Below, one piece after another: positions 11,083-11,488 of a stretch of DNA of 11,488 bases. The DNA is from Oscillospiraceae bacterium (GTDB taxonomy: Bacteria > Bacillota > Clostridia > Oscillospirales > Oscillospiraceae): the NCBI GenBank assembly GCA_017458885.1, contig JAFSZQ010000129.1, positions 1 through 11,488 of the forward strand, in the 5' to 3' direction. A program made the position numbers and the translations under genes. Within the stretch, counting starts at the first letter, position 1, and each line of letters begins with the position of its first letter. The notes under the pieces are model-generated. The model did no database searches and had not been told where the DNA came from. It worked only from the letters and a program-made list of their open reading frames with translations.

Positions 11083-11488
11083 TCAGCCTCTTTGCCGCAC
11101 GGCTTCGTACAGCAGCACCGCGGCGGCGTTGGAGGCGTTGAGCGACTGGATGCGGCCCTTGAGCGGGATGCTCACGAGGAAGTCGCAGCTCTCGCGCACG
11201 AGGCGGCCCATGCCGTCGCCCTCGCTGCCGATGACGATGGCGGCGGGGCCCTTCAAATCGGCGTCGTAGAGGGACTTGTCGCCGTCGGCGGCGGTGCCGA
11301 AGACCCAGACGCCCTGCTTTTGCAGGTCACGGAGCACGGCGGGCAGGTTCGCCACCCGCGCCACCGGCAGCCAGCTTGCCGCGCCGGCGCTGGTCTTGCC
11401 CACGATGGCGGTCAGCCCCGCGCTGCGGCGCTTGGGGATGATCACGCCGTGCGCGCCCGCGCACTCGGCGGTGCGGATGATGGCGCCG
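11083..11488 (-). CDS. rlmB: 23S rRNA (guanosine-2'-O-)-methyltransferase, TrmH/SpoU family (5' end outside window)
   Basis: Transfers methyl from S-adenosylmethionine to a ribose 2'-OH in rRNA; RlmB itself modifies G2251 in the 23S peptidyl-transferase region. About 134 C-terminal residues are visible. The frame is open to the window edge and begins GAIIRTAECAGAHGVIIP, which is the first SpoU motif, so the GTG at 11445 is internal and not the start. Motifs two and three are intact: AAIVIGSEGDGMGRLV and VSIPLKGRIQSLNASNAAAVLLYE, the knot that binds the cofactor. The protein ends RQRG. The pseudo-ATPase gene follows closely on the same strand. TrmH-family members are alike at this end, so tRNA methylase or another rRNA site cannot be fully excluded; the KTSAGAA block favours RlmB. 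Confidence 0.9.
   Translation of the reverse strand, partial: GAIIRTAECAGAHGVIIPKRRSAGLTAIVGKTSAGAASWLPVARVANLPAVLRDLQKQGVWVFGTAADGDKSLYDADLKGPAAIVIGSEGDGMGRLVRESCDFLVSIPLKGRIQSLNASNAAAVLLYEAVRQRG

Noticed and set aside
9516..11141. 541-codon plus-strand open frame opposite the pseudo-ATPase
   Set aside because: Arg/Glu/His-rich shadow with no domain; the minus strand has clear membrane segments and P-type ATPase blocks.
1..11488. CRISPR arrays, tRNA or rRNA genes, prophage or integrase genes
   Set aside because: None seen on either strand; the only repeats are those listed.

Overview
The window is a GC-rich stretch of bacterial chromosome. The gene content suggests an anaerobic Firmicute of class Clostridia, probably a gut Oscillospirales or Christensenellales type. 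The reasons are the metG-tatD adjacency, AGGAGG-type ribosome binding sites, sigma-A promoters, a LysM-G5-M23 cell-wall hydrolase, a VanZ-like protein and a pyrophosphate-type phosphofructokinase. The lineage is an inference; no rRNA gene is present.

Layout. (1) 2-2840, plus strand: the 3' part of metG (methionyl-tRNA synthetase), then tatD and a vanZ-like gene that overlap by 4 nt. Between metG and tatD lies a compact locus (about 1204-1530) that looks like a chromosomal Fst/Ldr (pAD1 par-like) type I toxin-antitoxin system. It has a 27-codon membrane peptide on the minus strand, a converging small RNA on the plus strand, a shared 12-bp terminator hairpin, and a 26-nt direct repeat that places antisense sequence over the toxin start codon. 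(2) 2837-3211: a 375-bp MITE-like element with long terminal inverted repeats, each of which folds on itself. Its left end supplies the vanZ stop codon. It also holds the probable terminator of the next gene. (3) 3223-4884, minus: a membrane-anchored LysM-G5-M23 peptidase. It is divergent from pta (5074-6054, plus), and each of the two promoters has its own dyad. (4) 6102-8336, minus: a glycolytic pair, class II fructose-bisphosphate aldolase followed by a phosphofructokinase with pyrophosphate-type active-site residues. (5) 8388-8716: a divergent promoter region with helically phased GAA repeats, then a strongly structured non-coding RNA of about 200 nt with its own promoter and terminator. 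A 51-aa helical protein gene follows. (6) 8943-11488, minus: an rlmB-type 23S rRNA methyltransferase (cut by the window end) followed by a 701-705 aa degenerate P-type ATPase. That protein keeps the fold and membrane topology but has lost the DKTGT phosphorylation motif.

Most genes are housekeeping: translation, acetyl-CoA/acetate metabolism, glycolysis and cell wall. The least ordinary parts are the par-like toxin-antitoxin locus, the nested-hairpin element, the unassigned structured RNA and the pseudo-P-type ATPase. All functions are read from sequence only; no database search was run.
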